A model generated the notes under the pieces. That model searched no databases. It saw nothing but the letters and a program-made list of their open reading frames with translations, and had not been told where the DNA came from. Below are positions 1 through 9,867 of a stretch of DNA of 64,000 bases, in pieces; position 1 is the stretch's first letter, and each line of letters begins with the position of its first letter. Source of the DNA: Dorea longicatena (GTDB lineage: Bacteria; Bacillota; Clostridia; Lachnospirales; Lachnospiraceae); the NCBI RefSeq assembly GCF_024168045.1, contig NZ_CP100126.1, positions 761,501 to 825,500 of the forward strand, written 5' to 3'. A program made the position numbers and the translations under genes.

Positions 1-103
1 GGCAGGAAAAGGACATGAGACATATCAGGAAATCAAGGGTGTCAAGTATGATATGGATGAACGTGTTCTGATTAAGGAAGTATTAGAGGAATTAAAGAAA
101 TAG
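1..103 (+). CDS. murE: UDP-N-acetylmuramyl-tripeptide synthetase, C-terminal end (partial)
   Basis: Only the last 33 codons are inside the window, in the frame that begins at base 2 and stops with TAG at 101-103. The residues read AGKGHETYQEI and then an acidic DERVLIKEVL segment, which matches the end of Mur ligases of the MurE type (AGKGHE..Q). MurE adds the third amino acid to the cytoplasmic peptidoglycan precursor. The stop codon abuts the priA start codon, so the two genes are probably co-transcribed. The identity rests on this short motif; another Mur ligase is possible but less likely. Confidence 0.75.
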   Translation, partial: AGKGHETYQEIKGVKYDMDERVLIKEVLEELKK

Positions 104-2332
104 ATGTACGCTGATATTATCATCGATATTACGCATGAAAAATTAGATAAAGTCTTTCAATACCGCATCCCCTCTCATCTGGAGGGGATGCTTAAGGTTG
201 GAACAGAAGTTGTGGTTCCGTTTGGTAAGGGAAATAAAGAAATCAACGGCTATGTGACAGGATTCTCTGAGCGTGCGGAGTATGCACCGGAGAAGATCAA
301 GGAGATCTTAAGGATTGCCGAAGAAAGTGTAGCGATCGAGAGCAGACTGGTTGCATTGGCAGCCTGGATGAAAGAGTCTTATGGCGGAACAATGATCCAG
401 GCGCTGAAGACCGTCCTTCCTATCAAGAAGAAGGAACGTGCGAAAGAAAAGCAGAAGGTAAGGCTGCTTTTGACGGAGGCAGAAGGAAAAGAAAAGCTGG
501 AACTGTACCTGCATAAGAACCAGAGAGCGCGTGCGAGACTTCTGGCGGCACTTCTGGATCAGCCGGAACAGGACTATGATTTTCTGATCCATAAGCTGAA
601 TCTGACAAGAAGTGTGATAAAAGCATTGGAAGAACAAAAAGTTCTGATACTGGAATCGGAACAGGTATACCGTAATCCGGTAATCTGTCAGCAGAAAGAG
701 CAAAAAGAGATCATTTATACAGAAGAACAGCGGACGGCAATCCAGACATTTTCAAGGGATTATGAACAGGGACTTCGTAAGACCTATCTGTTATATGGTG
801 TGACTGGAAGCGGTAAGACGGAAGTATATATGGAGATGATCGCCAAAGTCTTAAGTGAAGGCAGACAGGCGATTGTACTGATCCCGGAGATCGCACTGAC
901 ATATCAGACGGTGATGCGGTTTTATACAAGATTCGGAGAACGTGTCTCTATTCTGAATTCCAGAATGTCCCAGGGAGAACGCTATGATCAGATGGAACGT
1001 GTGAAAAAAGGTGAGGTTGATATCATGATCGGTCCGAGATCTGCACTTTTCACACCATTTGAGAAACTGGGGCTGATCGTGATTGATGAGGAACATGAAC
1101 CGACTTATAAGAGCGAACAGGTACCGAGATTTCATGCAAGAGAGACAGCAATCGAGCGGGCAAGGATGGAAGGTGCCAGTGTGGTACTGGGTTCGGCAAC
1201 TCCCTCGCTGGAAGCATTTTATGCATGTGAATGCGGAAGATATCAGATGTTACGGCTTAAGATGCGTACCGGGAAACAGGAACTTCCGCAGGTATATGTG
1301 GCAGATATGCGGGAAGAATTAAAGCACGGGAACCGGTCAATCTTAAGTGACCGGCTGATAGAATTGATGCAGGATCGTCTGGATAAGAAGGAGCAGATGA
1401 TGCTTTTCCTTAACCGGAGGGGATATGCAGGTTTTGTTTCTTGCAGAGCCTGTGGATATGTAGTAAAATGTCCTCACTGTGATGTGTCTTTGTCGGTACA
1501 CAGAGGTGGTAAGATGGTCTGTCATTACTGTGGTTATGAGACACAGACAGTTCAGAATTGCCCATCTTGCGGTTCGGCGTATATCGGTGGTTTCAGGGCA
1601 GGAACACAGCAGATTGAAGAGATAGTGAAGCGCAAGTTTCCGCAGGCAAGGGTTCTTAGGATGGATATGGATACCACAAAAAACAAAGGCGGACATGAGA
1701 AGATTCTGTCGAAGTTTGCAGATGAAGAAGCAGACATTATGATCGGAACACAGATGATCGTAAAAGGGCATGATTTTCCGAATGTGACTTTGGTCGGAGT
1801 CCTGGCAGCAGATATGTCTCTGTATTCGGATGATTACCGTTCGGGAGAACGTACGTTTCAGCTGCTGACACAGGCGGCAGGGCGTGCAGGACGGGGAAGA
1901 CGTCCCGGGGAAGTAGTGATACAGACTTACAGTCCGGAGCATTACAGTATACAAATGGCTGCAAGACAGGATTATGAAGGATTTTATGAAAAAGAAATGA
2001 ACTACCGGGATCTAATGGGATATCCGCCTGCGTCACAACTGATGGCAGTTTTGATGACAGGAGCTGATGAGGTCAGGCTTGCAACAGCAGCAGAATATCT
2101 GAAGAAATACGCAGTCAGGGTAAACACAGGTGAAGAGATACAGGTGATAGGACCGGCAAGTCCGTCAGTCGGGAAAGTGAATGATGTATACCGGAAGGTT
2201 CTATATCTGAAAAGCAGAGAATATAAGGAACTTGTGTGGATCAAAAATCATATGGAACGTTATATAGAGATCAATAGAGGATTTGCGGACATGAGAATAC
2301 AGTTTGATTTTAATCCGATGAATATTTTTTAA
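104..2332 (+). CDS. priA: Primosomal replication restart helicase PriA
   Basis: 742 residues, the normal length for PriA. It is a superfamily 2 DNA helicase that recognises stalled forks and reloads the replicative helicase. Visible in order: the N-terminal 3'-DNA-binding domain (YADIIIDI...VFQYRIP), Walker A GVTGSGKTEVY near residue 233, a DEEH Walker B box, the GSATPS motif, a zinc-binding insertion with paired cysteines (CRACGY, CPHCD, CHYCG, CPSCG) near residues 447-490, and the helicase motif QAAGRAGR. The ATG follows directly on the TAG of murE, and there is no obvious separate promoter. It heads the conserved priA-def-fmt-rsmB block. Confidence 0.97.
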   Translation: MYADIIIDITHEKLDKVFQYRIPSHLEGMLKVGTEVVVPFGKGNKEINGYVTGFSERAEYAPEKIKEILRIAEESVAIESRLVALAAWMKESYGGTMIQALKTVLPIKKKERAKEKQKVRLLLTEAEGKEKLELYLHKNQRARARLLAALLDQPEQDYDFLIHKLNLTRSVIKALEEQKVLILESEQVYRNPVICQQKEQKEIIYTEEQRTAIQTFSRDYEQGLRKTYLLYGVTGSGKTEVYMEMIAKVLSEGRQAIVLIPEIALTYQTVMRFYTRFGERVSILNSRMSQGERYDQMERVKKGEVDIMIGPRSALFTPFEKLGLIVIDEEHEPTYKSEQVPRFHARETAIERARMEGASVVLGSATPSLEAFYACECGRYQMLRLKMRTGKQELPQVYVADMREELKHGNRSILSDRLIELMQDRLDKKEQMMLFLNRRGYAGFVSCRACGYVVKCPHCDVSLSVHRGGKMVCHYCGYETQTVQNCPSCGSAYIGGFRAGTQQIEEIVKRKFPQARVLRMDMDTTKNKGGHEKILSKFADEEADIMIGTQMIVKGHDFPNVTLVGVLAADMSLYSDDYRSGERTFQLLTQAAGRAGRGRRPGEVVIQTYSPEHYSIQMAARQDYEGFYEKEMNYRDLMGYPPASQLMAVLMTGADEVRLATAAEYLKKYAVRVNTGEEIQVIGPASPSVGKVNDVYRKVLYLKSREYKELVWIKNHMERYIEINRGFADMRIQFDFNPMNIF

Positions 2333-2390
2333 AAGTATTTTATGAATTAAGAAATAGATAAGTAATAGTGATAAAGGAGAGACAAAAGAG

Positions 2391-2864
2391 ATGGCACTTA
2401 GAAAAATCAGGGAATTTGGTGATGAAGTTCTGAACAAAGAATGCAAAGAAGTAACAAAGATGACAATCCGTACAAAAGTACTGATCAATGATATGCTGGA
2501 TACAATGTATGAGGCAATGGGAGTAGGTCTGGCGGCACCACAGGTTGGAATCCTGAAGCGCATCGTAGTTATTGATATCGGAGAAGGTCCGATCATCCTG
2601 ATCAATCCGGAAATCATAGAGACATCCGGAGAACAGACAGGCGAAGAAGGATGTTTAAGCCTTCCCGGAAAAGCAGGAACTGTTACAAGACCGAATTACG
2701 CAAAGGTAAAAGCATTGAATGAAGATATGGAAGAAGTAATCTTAGAAGGAGAAGGACTTCTTGCAAGAGCATTTTGTCATGAGATCGATCATCTGGATGG
2801 TAAATTATATACCAGACTGGTAGAAGGCGAAGTACATGACGTAAATTATGAGGAGGAAGAGTAA
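2391..2864 (+). CDS. def: Peptide deformylase
   Basis: 157 residues. Removes the N-formyl group from nascent proteins. All three metal-site motifs of the family are present: [16 protein letters not shown] (metal cysteine) and HEIDH (two metal histidines plus the catalytic glutamate). A ribosome binding site AAAGGAGAG lies about 10 bases before the ATG. The gene is immediately followed by fmt, whose product adds the formyl group, so the pair encodes opposite ends of the formyl cycle. Confidence 0.97.
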   Translation: MALRKIREFGDEVLNKECKEVTKMTIRTKVLINDMLDTMYEAMGVGLAAPQVGILKRIVVIDIGEGPIILINPEIIETSGEQTGEEGCLSLPGKAGTVTRPNYAKVKALNEDMEEVILEGEGLLARAFCHEIDHLDGKLYTRLVEGEVHDVNYEEEE

Positions 2865-2865
2865 C

Positions 2866-3816
2866 ATGAAGGTAATATTCATGGGAACCCCGGATTTTTC
2901 GGTCGGAACGCTGGAAGCACTGATTGGGGCCGGGCATGAAGTTGTACTTGTAGTCACACAGCCGGATAAGCCGAAAGGACGTGGCGGCAAGATGCAGTAT
3001 ACACCGGTTAAAGAGGCAGCCGTGGCACATGGAATTCCGGTTTTTCAGCCGGTGAAGATCAGAGAGCCGGAAGCCGTAGAAGAGCTTCGCAAATATAATG
3101 CTGATATCATGGTAGTCATTGCATTTGGACAGATCCTTCCGAAGGAGATTCTTGATATGACGCCTTACGGATGTATCAATGTACACGCATCTTTATTGCC
3201 AAGCTACCGTGGTGCTGCACCGATCCAGTGGGCGGTCATCAACGGAGATAAAGTGTCCGGTGTAACGACTATGCAGATGAATGAGGGGTTGGATACCGGA
3301 GATATGATCATGAAGACAGAAGTTCCTTTGTCGGAAGATGAAACAGGAGGAAGTCTTCATGACAAGCTGGCAGAGGCTGGCGCAAAACTCTGCGTTGAGA
3401 CGTTAAAGGCACTGGAAGATAAGACAGCAACGTGGGAAGTACAGGGAGAAAGCCCGACAGCATATGCGAAGATGCTGGATAAGAAGCTGGGAGATATCGA
3501 CTGGAGCAGATCTGCAAAGTCAATTGAATGTCTGATCCGTGGATTGAATCCATGGCCGAGTGCTTACACGGACTGGAACGGTAAAGTTATGAAAATATGG
3601 GAAGCTGGGGTACTGGACGAGAACACAGATGCAAAACCGGGAACAATCGTGAAAGTAGAAAAAGACAGTTTCTCCGTACAGACAGGAGATGGGCTTCTGA
3701 AAGTTCTTGCACTTCAAATCCCGGGAAAGAAGAGAATGGAAGCGGACGCTTTCTTACGCGGTTATCAGATCGAAACAGGATGTGAACTTTCTTCACAAAT
3801 GATTAAGAATTGTTAA
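2866..3816 (+). CDS. fmt: Methionyl-tRNA formyltransferase
   Basis: 316 residues from the ATG at 2866. An in-frame ATG at 2848 lies inside the end of def and has no ribosome binding site, while AGGAGG at 2851-2856 is correctly placed for 2866. The protein starts MKVIFMGTPDFSV and contains the formyl-tetrahydrofolate transferase motif HASLLPSYRGAAPIQWA near residue 109, followed by the C-terminal tRNA-binding domain (LNPWPSAYT). It formylates initiator Met-tRNA. Only one base separates it from def. Confidence 0.97.
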   Translation: MKVIFMGTPDFSVGTLEALIGAGHEVVLVVTQPDKPKGRGGKMQYTPVKEAAVAHGIPVFQPVKIREPEAVEELRKYNADIMVVIAFGQILPKEILDMTPYGCINVHASLLPSYRGAAPIQWAVINGDKVSGVTTMQMNEGLDTGDMIMKTEVPLSEDETGGSLHDKLAEAGAKLCVETLKALEDKTATWEVQGESPTAYAKMLDKKLGDIDWSRSAKSIECLIRGLNPWPSAYTDWNGKVMKIWEAGVLDENTDAKPGTIVKVEKDSFSVQTGDGLLKVLALQIPGKKRMEADAFLRGYQIETGCELSSQMIKNC

Positions 3817-3889
3817 AAATGTATGAAAAGCTGCTATTAGGGTAAATTTTCGTATATAATGCAGGTCATAGAGAGCAAGGAGGCTGATA

Positions 3890-4600
3890 ATGATGTATTA
3901 TCCAATGTATTTTGATCCAACGTATATATTAGTGCTGATGGGTGTCGTGATCTGCCTGATCGCATCAGCGAAGATGAATTCCACATTCAGCAGATATTCC
4001 AGAGTAAGGAATCATTCCGGTATGACAGGAAGGGATGCGGCAGAACAGATTCTTCACAGAGAAGGCCTGTATGATGTGCGGATCGAGCACATTTCCGGTA
4101 ATCTGACCGACCATTATGACCCGAGAACCAGGACATTGAGACTTTCGGATGCAACTTATAATTCCACATCGGTAGCTGCACTTGGAGTAGCAGCACATGA
4201 ATGCGGACACGCGGTACAGCATGCGACCGGATATGTACCGTTGAAGTTAAGAAGCAGTCTGGTACCGGTAGCAAATTTCGGAAGTTCTATTGCATGGCCG
4301 CTGATCATTCTTGGATTTTTCTTCAACAGCAGTACAACCTCTGTGCTGTTTATCAATCTCGGAATTCTTGCATTTTCGCTTGCAGTGTTATTCCAGATTG
4401 TGACATTACCGGTGGAATTTGATGCGTCACACAGGGCATTGAAGATCCTTGGTAATACAGGCATGTTGTATGAGGATGAAGTTAGAGATACCAGAAAGGT
4501 GCTGACAGCGGCAGCACTTACTTATGTAGCCGGAGCAGCATCTGCAATTCTGCAGCTTCTGCGTATACTGCTTCTGACTGGAAATCGAAGAAACGATTAA
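3890..4600 (+). CDS. Membrane zinc metallopeptidase, YugP family
   Basis: 236 residues. A hydrophobic N-terminal segment is followed by a zinc-protease motif HECGH (residues 103-107) in the context AAHECGHAVQHATGY, then two or three membrane spans in the C-terminal half. This is the pattern of the YugP/DUF zinc-dependent peptidases, whose substrates are not known. AAGGAGG at 3877-3883 serves ATG 3890 or ATG 3893. Many clostridia carry the gene at this place between fmt and rsmB. A separate promoter could lie in the 73 bases after fmt (a TATAAT-like stretch near 3854). Confidence 0.85.
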   Translation: MMYYPMYFDPTYILVLMGVVICLIASAKMNSTFSRYSRVRNHSGMTGRDAAEQILHREGLYDVRIEHISGNLTDHYDPRTRTLRLSDATYNSTSVAALGVAAHECGHAVQHATGYVPLKLRSSLVPVANFGSSIAWPLIILGFFFNSSTTSVLFINLGILAFSLAVLFQIVTLPVEFDASHRALKILGNTGMLYEDEVRDTRKVLTAAALTYVAGAASAILQLLRILLLTGNRRND

Positions 4601-4667
4601 TTAACGAAAGGGAAGGGGATATAAGCCGCTTCCCTGATTGTATATCTATGGAAAGAGGAGGGGACGT

Positions 4668-5978
4668 ATGCAGGCGTCTGTAAATGAAAGAGAATTAGTG
4701 TTGGACATGCTGCTTCAGATTACAAGAGACGGTGAGTACAGCCATATCGTGATAAAGAATGTTCTGGATAAATATCAATATCTGGACAAACGGGAACGCG
4801 CATTTATTACAAGAGTAGTAAATGGAACACTGGAGCGTATGATTGAGATCGATTATATCATCAATCAGTTTTCCAAAGTAAAAGTAAATAAGATGAAACC
4901 GGTGATCCGCACGATTTTAAGAAGTTCGGTGTATCAGATGAAATATATGGACAGCGTACCAGATTCGGCAATCTGTAATGAAGCAGTAAAACTTGCGGGA
5001 AAAAGAGGGTTTGTGAACCTGAAGGGATTTGTCAATGGAGTACTTCGTAATATCGGCAGAAATCTGAACAAGATCAGTTATCCGGATGAGAAAGATCAAG
5101 AGGCCTTCATTTCCATAAAGTATTCATTGCCGGAATGGATGGTAAAGCAGTGGCTGAAAGTATATGATGAAGAGACGGTAAAGATGATCGGAAAAGCATT
5201 TCTGGAAGAAAAGCCGCTGACAGTCCGGTTTGATGAACATAAGATCAAAAAAGCAGAGCTGATCTCAATTTTGGAAAAAGAAGGTGTGACGGCAGGGGAA
5301 GTGCCAGAGATTCCATGTGCACTGTATCTGTCCGGATATGATCATCTGTCTGCACTTCCAAGCTTTTGTGAGGGACTTTACCAGGTACAGGACTTAAGTT
5401 CTATGCAGGTAGCATTATGGTCGGAAGTGAAAGCAGGAGACCAGGTGCTGGATGTGTGTGCCGCACCGGGAGGAAAGGCGATACATATTGCAGAACTTCT
5501 GAACGGAACCGGTCATGTGGAAGCGAGAGATCTGGCAGAGTATAAGGTGGCGCTGATCAGGGATAATATTGAAAGAAGCGGTCTTACAAATATTAATGCA
5601 GTATGTCAGGATGCTGCAATATACGATCCACATAAGAAAGAAACGGCCGATATTGTAATTGCAGATCTTCCGTGTTCCGGGCTTGGTGTACTTGGAAAGA
5701 AGCCGGATCTGCGCTATAAGATGAATGAAAAGACAGAAGCAGATCTGGTGGAGTTACAAAAGAAGATCCTGTCGGTAGTAAAGGATTATGTAAAGCCAGG
5801 TGGAAAGCTTTTATATAGTACCTGTACGATACACAGAGAAGAGAATGAGGGGAATGTGGAGTGGTTTCTGAAAGAATATCCGGAGTTTGAACTGGTGAAA
5901 GAAAAACAGATGATTCCGGGAAGAGATGCGGGAGACGGATTCTACATAGCAATATTAAAAAGGGTGAATCATGAATAA
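4668..5978 (+). CDS. rsmB: 16S rRNA (cytosine-967-C5)-methyltransferase
   Basis: 436 residues from ATG 4668, placed behind GAGGAGGGG (4655-4663); an upstream in-frame ATG at 4638 lacks a ribosome binding site. The N-terminal NusB-like RNA-binding domain (about residues 1-140) is followed by a Rossmann methyltransferase domain with the AdoMet loop DVCAAPGGKA, the catalytic DLPCSGLG motif and the second cysteine in YSTCT. This is the RsmB/NOL1 arrangement. The 3' end overlaps rlmN by 8 bases, which suggests translational coupling of the two rRNA methylases. Confidence 0.95.
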   Translation: MQASVNERELVLDMLLQITRDGEYSHIVIKNVLDKYQYLDKRERAFITRVVNGTLERMIEIDYIINQFSKVKVNKMKPVIRTILRSSVYQMKYMDSVPDSAICNEAVKLAGKRGFVNLKGFVNGVLRNIGRNLNKISYPDEKDQEAFISIKYSLPEWMVKQWLKVYDEETVKMIGKAFLEEKPLTVRFDEHKIKKAELISILEKEGVTAGEVPEIPCALYLSGYDHLSALPSFCEGLYQVQDLSSMQVALWSEVKAGDQVLDVCAAPGGKAIHIAELLNGTGHVEARDLAEYKVALIRDNIERSGLTNINAVCQDAAIYDPHKKETADIVIADLPCSGLGVLGKKPDLRYKMNEKTEADLVELQKKILSVVKDYVKPGGKLLYSTCTIHREENEGNVEWFLKEYPEFELVKEKQMIPGRDAGDGFYIAILKRVNHE

Positions 5979-7041
5979 GAAAGATATATGTTCCTACAAT
6001 TATGATGAATTAAAAGAAGAGATGCTTGCAATCGGAGAAAAAGCATTCCGGAGCAAACAAATCTATGAATGGCTTCATGTAAAGCTGTCAGATGATTTTG
6101 ATGAGATGACAAATCTGTCCAAAGGGCTGCGTGAGAAGTTGAAAGAAAACTATGAGATCCGGAAAGTGAAGATGATCGATCATCAGATATCGAAAGTGGA
6201 TCCGACTGAGAAGTTCCTGTTTGAACTGGAAGACGGTAATATGGTAGAAAGTGTTCTGATGAAATATAATTACGGCAATTCTGTGTGTATCTCTTCGCAG
6301 GCCGGATGCCGTATGGGGTGCAGGTTCTGTGCATCAACGATCGGAGGACTCGTCAGGAGTCTGGAGACATCGGAGATGCTCCGTCAGATCTATCATATTC
6401 AGAAGATTACAGAAGAAAGAGTTTCCAATGTGGTGGTTATGGGAACCGGAGAACCGTTGGACAATTATGATAATTTCATAAAATTTATCCATATGCTGAG
6501 TGATGAACACGGGCTTCATATCAGCCAGAGAAATATTACAGCATCTACCTGCGGGATTGTCCCGAATATGAGAAGACTTGCTGAAGAGGGACTGCAGATC
6601 ACACTGGCTCTGTCACTTCATGGATCCAGCCAGGAAAAACGTAAGAAGCTGATGCCGGTAGCAAATAAATATGAATTGTCTGATGTACTGGATGCCTGTG
6701 ACTATTATTTTGATAAGACAGGAAGAAGAATTACCTTCGAATACAGTTTGGTGGCAGGAGTCAATGACCAGCCGGATGATATCAGAGAACTGACGGCGAT
6801 TTTAAAACGAAGAAACTGCCATCTGAACCTGATCCCGGTGAATCCGATCAAAGAGCGTGATTTTAAAAAGCCAGACCGCAAAAATGCCTTGGAATTTAAA
6901 AATAAACTTGAAAAAAACGGAATTAATGTTACTATAAGAAGGGAAAGAGGCTCTGATATAGACGGAGCTTGTGGACAGCTGCGCCGTAGACACGCAGCCA
7001 AAAGCGAGGGAGAGACAGATGAAAATATATGCAATGACTGA
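5971..7041 (+). CDS. rlmN: Dual-specificity 23S rRNA/tRNA adenine-2 methyltransferase, radical SAM
   Basis: 356 residues. Radical SAM signature CRMGCRFC (C113, C117, C120) and the GEPLDNYDNF segment identify RlmN, which methylates A2503 of 23S rRNA and A37 of some tRNAs through a methyl-cysteine intermediate. The C-terminal cysteine of the mechanism is seen in DGACGQL (C334). Cfr, the resistance relative, has the same chemistry but methylates C8; the conserved genome position with rsmB and prpC favours RlmN. The coding region overlaps rsmB by 8 bases and the start of prpC by 23. Confidence 0.95.
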   Translation: MNKKDICSYNYDELKEEMLAIGEKAFRSKQIYEWLHVKLSDDFDEMTNLSKGLREKLKENYEIRKVKMIDHQISKVDPTEKFLFELEDGNMVESVLMKYNYGNSVCISSQAGCRMGCRFCASTIGGLVRSLETSEMLRQIYHIQKITEERVSNVVVMGTGEPLDNYDNFIKFIHMLSDEHGLHISQRNITASTCGIVPNMRRLAEEGLQITLALSLHGSSQEKRKKLMPVANKYELSDVLDACDYYFDKTGRRITFEYSLVAGVNDQPDDIRELTAILKRRNCHLNLIPVNPIKERDFKKPDRKNALEFKNKLEKNGINVTIRRERGSDIDGACGQLRRRHAAKSEGETDENICND

Positions 7042-7762
7042 TGTGGGCAGAAGACGTGAGGTCAATCAGGACTATGTATACGTTACAGACAGACCAATAG
7101 GACCATTTCCAAACCTCCTTACGGTCGCCGATGGAATGGGCGGACATAAGGCGGGAGATTTTGCGTCCAGTTATACGGTAAATGTATTAAAAGATGAGTT
7201 GAAGAAGACACCGATGGATAAACCCGAGGAGATTCTCAGAAGCGTAGTCAGTATTGCAAATCATAAATTAATCGAGGCAGCTTCAAGAGATATCAAGCTG
7301 GAAGGTATGGGAACAACACTGGTAGCGGCAACTGTTGTTGGCAATACATTGTACTTTGCCAATGTAGGAGACAGCAGACTTTACCTGATCAATGACAAGA
7401 TCCGACAGCTTTCCAAGGATCACTCGCTGGTAGAAGAGATGGTAAGACTCGGTGGAATCAAGGCAGAAGAAGCAAGAAACCATCCGGATAAGAATATTAT
7501 TACACGTGCAATCGGTGTAAAGGAAAATGTGGAACCAGATATTTATGAATATCGTCTGAAGAAGGGTGATATTATTTTGATGTGTACAGACGGACTCAGC
7601 AATATGGTTGAGGACGAAGATATGTTTAATATTGTCAAGGGTTCCAGGGATGTAGTAGAAGCTGTTCAGATGTTGATAGAAAAAGCAAATAGCAATGGCG
7701 GGAGAGATAATATAGGGGTTATCGTGGCAGAGCCACTTGCTGATGAGGTGAGTGTATGGTAA
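7019..7762 (+). CDS. prpC: PP2C-family serine/threonine protein phosphatase
   Basis: 247 residues from ATG 7019. The longer in-frame start at 6971 lies deep in rlmN without a ribosome binding site. PP2C motifs are present: the metal-binding aspartate near REVNQD, VADGMGGHKAGD, GMGTTLVAA, NVGDSRLYL and GGRDNIGVIV. It removes phosphates placed by the neighbouring kinase PrkC. Its 3' end overlaps prkC by 7 bases, the usual coupling of this pair in Firmicutes. Confidence 0.95.
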   Translation: MKIYAMTDVGRRREVNQDYVYVTDRPIGPFPNLLTVADGMGGHKAGDFASSYTVNVLKDELKKTPMDKPEEILRSVVSIANHKLIEAASRDIKLEGMGTTLVAATVVGNTLYFANVGDSRLYLINDKIRQLSKDHSLVEEMVRLGGIKAEEARNHPDKNIITRAIGVKENVEPDIYEYRLKKGDIILMCTDGLSNMVEDEDMFNIVKGSRDVVEAVQMLIEKANSNGGRDNIGVIVAEPLADEVSVW

Positions 7763-9861
7763 AAGATGGAATCGTACTAGGCAAGAGATATGCTGTACTT
7801 AGTAAGATCGGTGCCGGTGGAATGGCGGATGTCTATAAAGGCCGGGACCAGATGCTGAACCGTTATGTGGCGATTAAGGTATTAAAGAAGCAGTATAAAG
7901 AAGATGAAAATTTCGTAAGAAAATTCCGTTCGGAGGCACAGGCGGCAGCCGGACTGATGCATCCGAATATCGTGAATGTATATGATGTCGGAGAAGACCG
8001 CGGCCTTAATTATATGGTCATGGAGCTTGTAGAAGGGATTACCTTAAAAGAATATATAGAGAGAAAAGGAAGACTGTCTCACAAAGAGACGATCAGTATT
8101 GCAATCCAGATGTGCAGTGGTATCGGTGCGGCGCATGCATCAGGAATTATTCACCGTGATATCAAGCCGCAGAATATTATCATTTCCAAGGATGGGAAGG
8201 TAAAGGTTACAGATTTTGGAATTGCGAAAGCTGTAACTTCGAATACAGTAAGTACGAATGCAATGGGCTCCGTGCATTATACATCACCGGAGCAGGCGAG
8301 AGGCGGATTCAGTGATCAGAGAAGTGATATCTATTCCATTGGTATTACCTTATTTGAGATGGTAACAGGGCAGGTTCCGTTTGATGGCGAGACAACGGTA
8401 GAAGTTGCAATGAAACATCTGCAGCAGGAGATCACACCGCCGTCGGAGCTGGTTCCGGATATTCCTTACAGCCTGGAACAGATTATTCTGAAATGTACAC
8501 AGAAGAGTTCTGAGAGAAGATATACAAGTACAGGAGATCTGATTCAGGATCTGAAGCATTCACTGGTAGATCCGGATGGAGATTTCGTAAGAATAGCGTC
8601 GGCAGGCGGGGATTCCGATACGGTTATTATGACAGATAAAGATCTGGATGATATCCGTAACGGTTACGATGATGACGACGAATATGATGATGAATATGAC
8701 ACTACAGATGTGTATTCGGGAAAAGGATATAACGACAGAGAAGATGGCGACGACGAATACGATGATTATGCATCCGGGAGAGATTCGGATGAAGTAAATC
8801 CGCATATGCATAAGCTCATGAAGATTCTGACGATTGTGGTAATTGCGATCATTGTGCTGATCCTTGTATTTACAGTGGGAAAGGCAGCGGGGGTTTTCAA
8901 GTCGTTTGGCGGAATTACTACAGAGGATGATGCAGATACGTCAGGAAAAGTTACAGTTCCAGATATCCGTGGTATGACAGAGGAGCAGGCAAAGGCTGCA
9001 CTGAAAAAGAAAGATCTTGGAATAAAACCGATTAAGAGAACAGAATCTAAAAAATATAAAGCCGGACTGGTCTCTAAACAGACTCCGGAAGCCGGTGAAA
9101 AGGTAAAGAAAAATACAACTATAGAAGTTGTTATTAGTTCGGGACTGGTAAAAAGTAAAAAGCAGGTACCGGATGTCAGCGGTATGAGTGAAACGGAAGC
9201 ACAGAAAGAACTGGAAGATGCAGGATTTAAGGTGATTTCAAGTTTCCAGTATGATGACAGTGTAGCAAGCGGTAATGTCATCAATACAACACCTTCTGCC
9301 GGAACAAAAGCTGAAAAGGGTTCTACAGTTACCATGCTGGTAAGTCAGGGAACAGATAAGAAGACGGTGCCGGATGTAAGAGGCATGGCAGATGCAACTG
9401 CACAGAGTACGATCAAGAATTATGGATTCAATGTAGGAACTGTAACATATGACTACAGTGACAGTGTGGAAAAAGGAATGGTTATCAGCCAGACTGTAAC
9501 ACCTGGAGGTAAGGCGGCAGCCGGAACAACCATTTCAATCACGGTAAGTAACGGACCGAAACCGGAAGAAAAGATTGATATCCAAAGCTTTGTAGGACAG
9601 CAGGAGTCAGCACTTAAGAGCTGGGCATCCCAGAATGGTCTGTATACAAATGTATCGGATTCACAATACAGCAGCAGTTATGCGAAAGGATGTATCATCT
9701 CCATGAGTCCTTCTTCTGGAAATATTTCCAAGGGAGGTACGATCAGTTATGTGGTGAGCCTCGGGGCGAAACCACAGGAGCCGACAAATGGAGGAACCAC
9801 AGGAGATAACAATAACCAGAATGGGTCTAATACAAATGATGGGACCACGACTGGCCAGTAA
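7756..9861 (+). CDS. prkC: PASTA-domain serine/threonine protein kinase
   Basis: 701 residues. The cytoplasmic Hanks-type kinase (about 1-270) has the glycine loop GAGGMADVYKG, ATP lysine K41, catalytic IIHRDIKPQN (D135) and DFG (D153). A very acidic Asp/Glu/Tyr-rich linker (about 295-345) precedes one membrane span near 354-376. Outside are four PASTA repeats; three are typical (VPDIRGM, VPDVSGM, VPDVRGM) and the fourth (IDIQSFVGQ) is divergent. The tail is a low-complexity Gly/Asn/Thr stretch. PASTA domains sense peptidoglycan fragments or lipid II. The gene is coupled to prpC and stands 6 bases before rsgA. Confidence 0.96.
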   Translation: MVKDGIVLGKRYAVLSKIGAGGMADVYKGRDQMLNRYVAIKVLKKQYKEDENFVRKFRSEAQAAAGLMHPNIVNVYDVGEDRGLNYMVMELVEGITLKEYIERKGRLSHKETISIAIQMCSGIGAAHASGIIHRDIKPQNIIISKDGKVKVTDFGIAKAVTSNTVSTNAMGSVHYTSPEQARGGFSDQRSDIYSIGITLFEMVTGQVPFDGETTVEVAMKHLQQEITPPSELVPDIPYSLEQIILKCTQKSSERRYTSTGDLIQDLKHSLVDPDGDFVRIASAGGDSDTVIMTDKDLDDIRNGYDDDDEYDDEYDTTDVYSGKGYNDREDGDDEYDDYASGRDSDEVNPHMHKLMKILTIVVIAIIVLILVFTVGKAAGVFKSFGGITTEDDADTSGKVTVPDIRGMTEEQAKAALKKKDLGIKPIKRTESKKYKAGLVSKQTPEAGEKVKKNTTIEVVISSGLVKSKKQVPDVSGMSETEAQKELEDAGFKVISSFQYDDSVASGNVINTTPSAGTKAEKGSTVTMLVSQGTDKKTVPDVRGMADATAQSTIKNYGFNVGTVTYDYSDSVEKGMVISQTVTPGGKAAAGTTISITVSNGPKPEEKIDIQSFVGQQESALKSWASQNGLYTNVSDSQYSSSYAKGCIISMSPSSGNISKGGTISYVVSLGAKPQEPTNGGTTGDNNNQNGSNTNDGTTTGQ

Positions 9862-9867
9862 AAGATT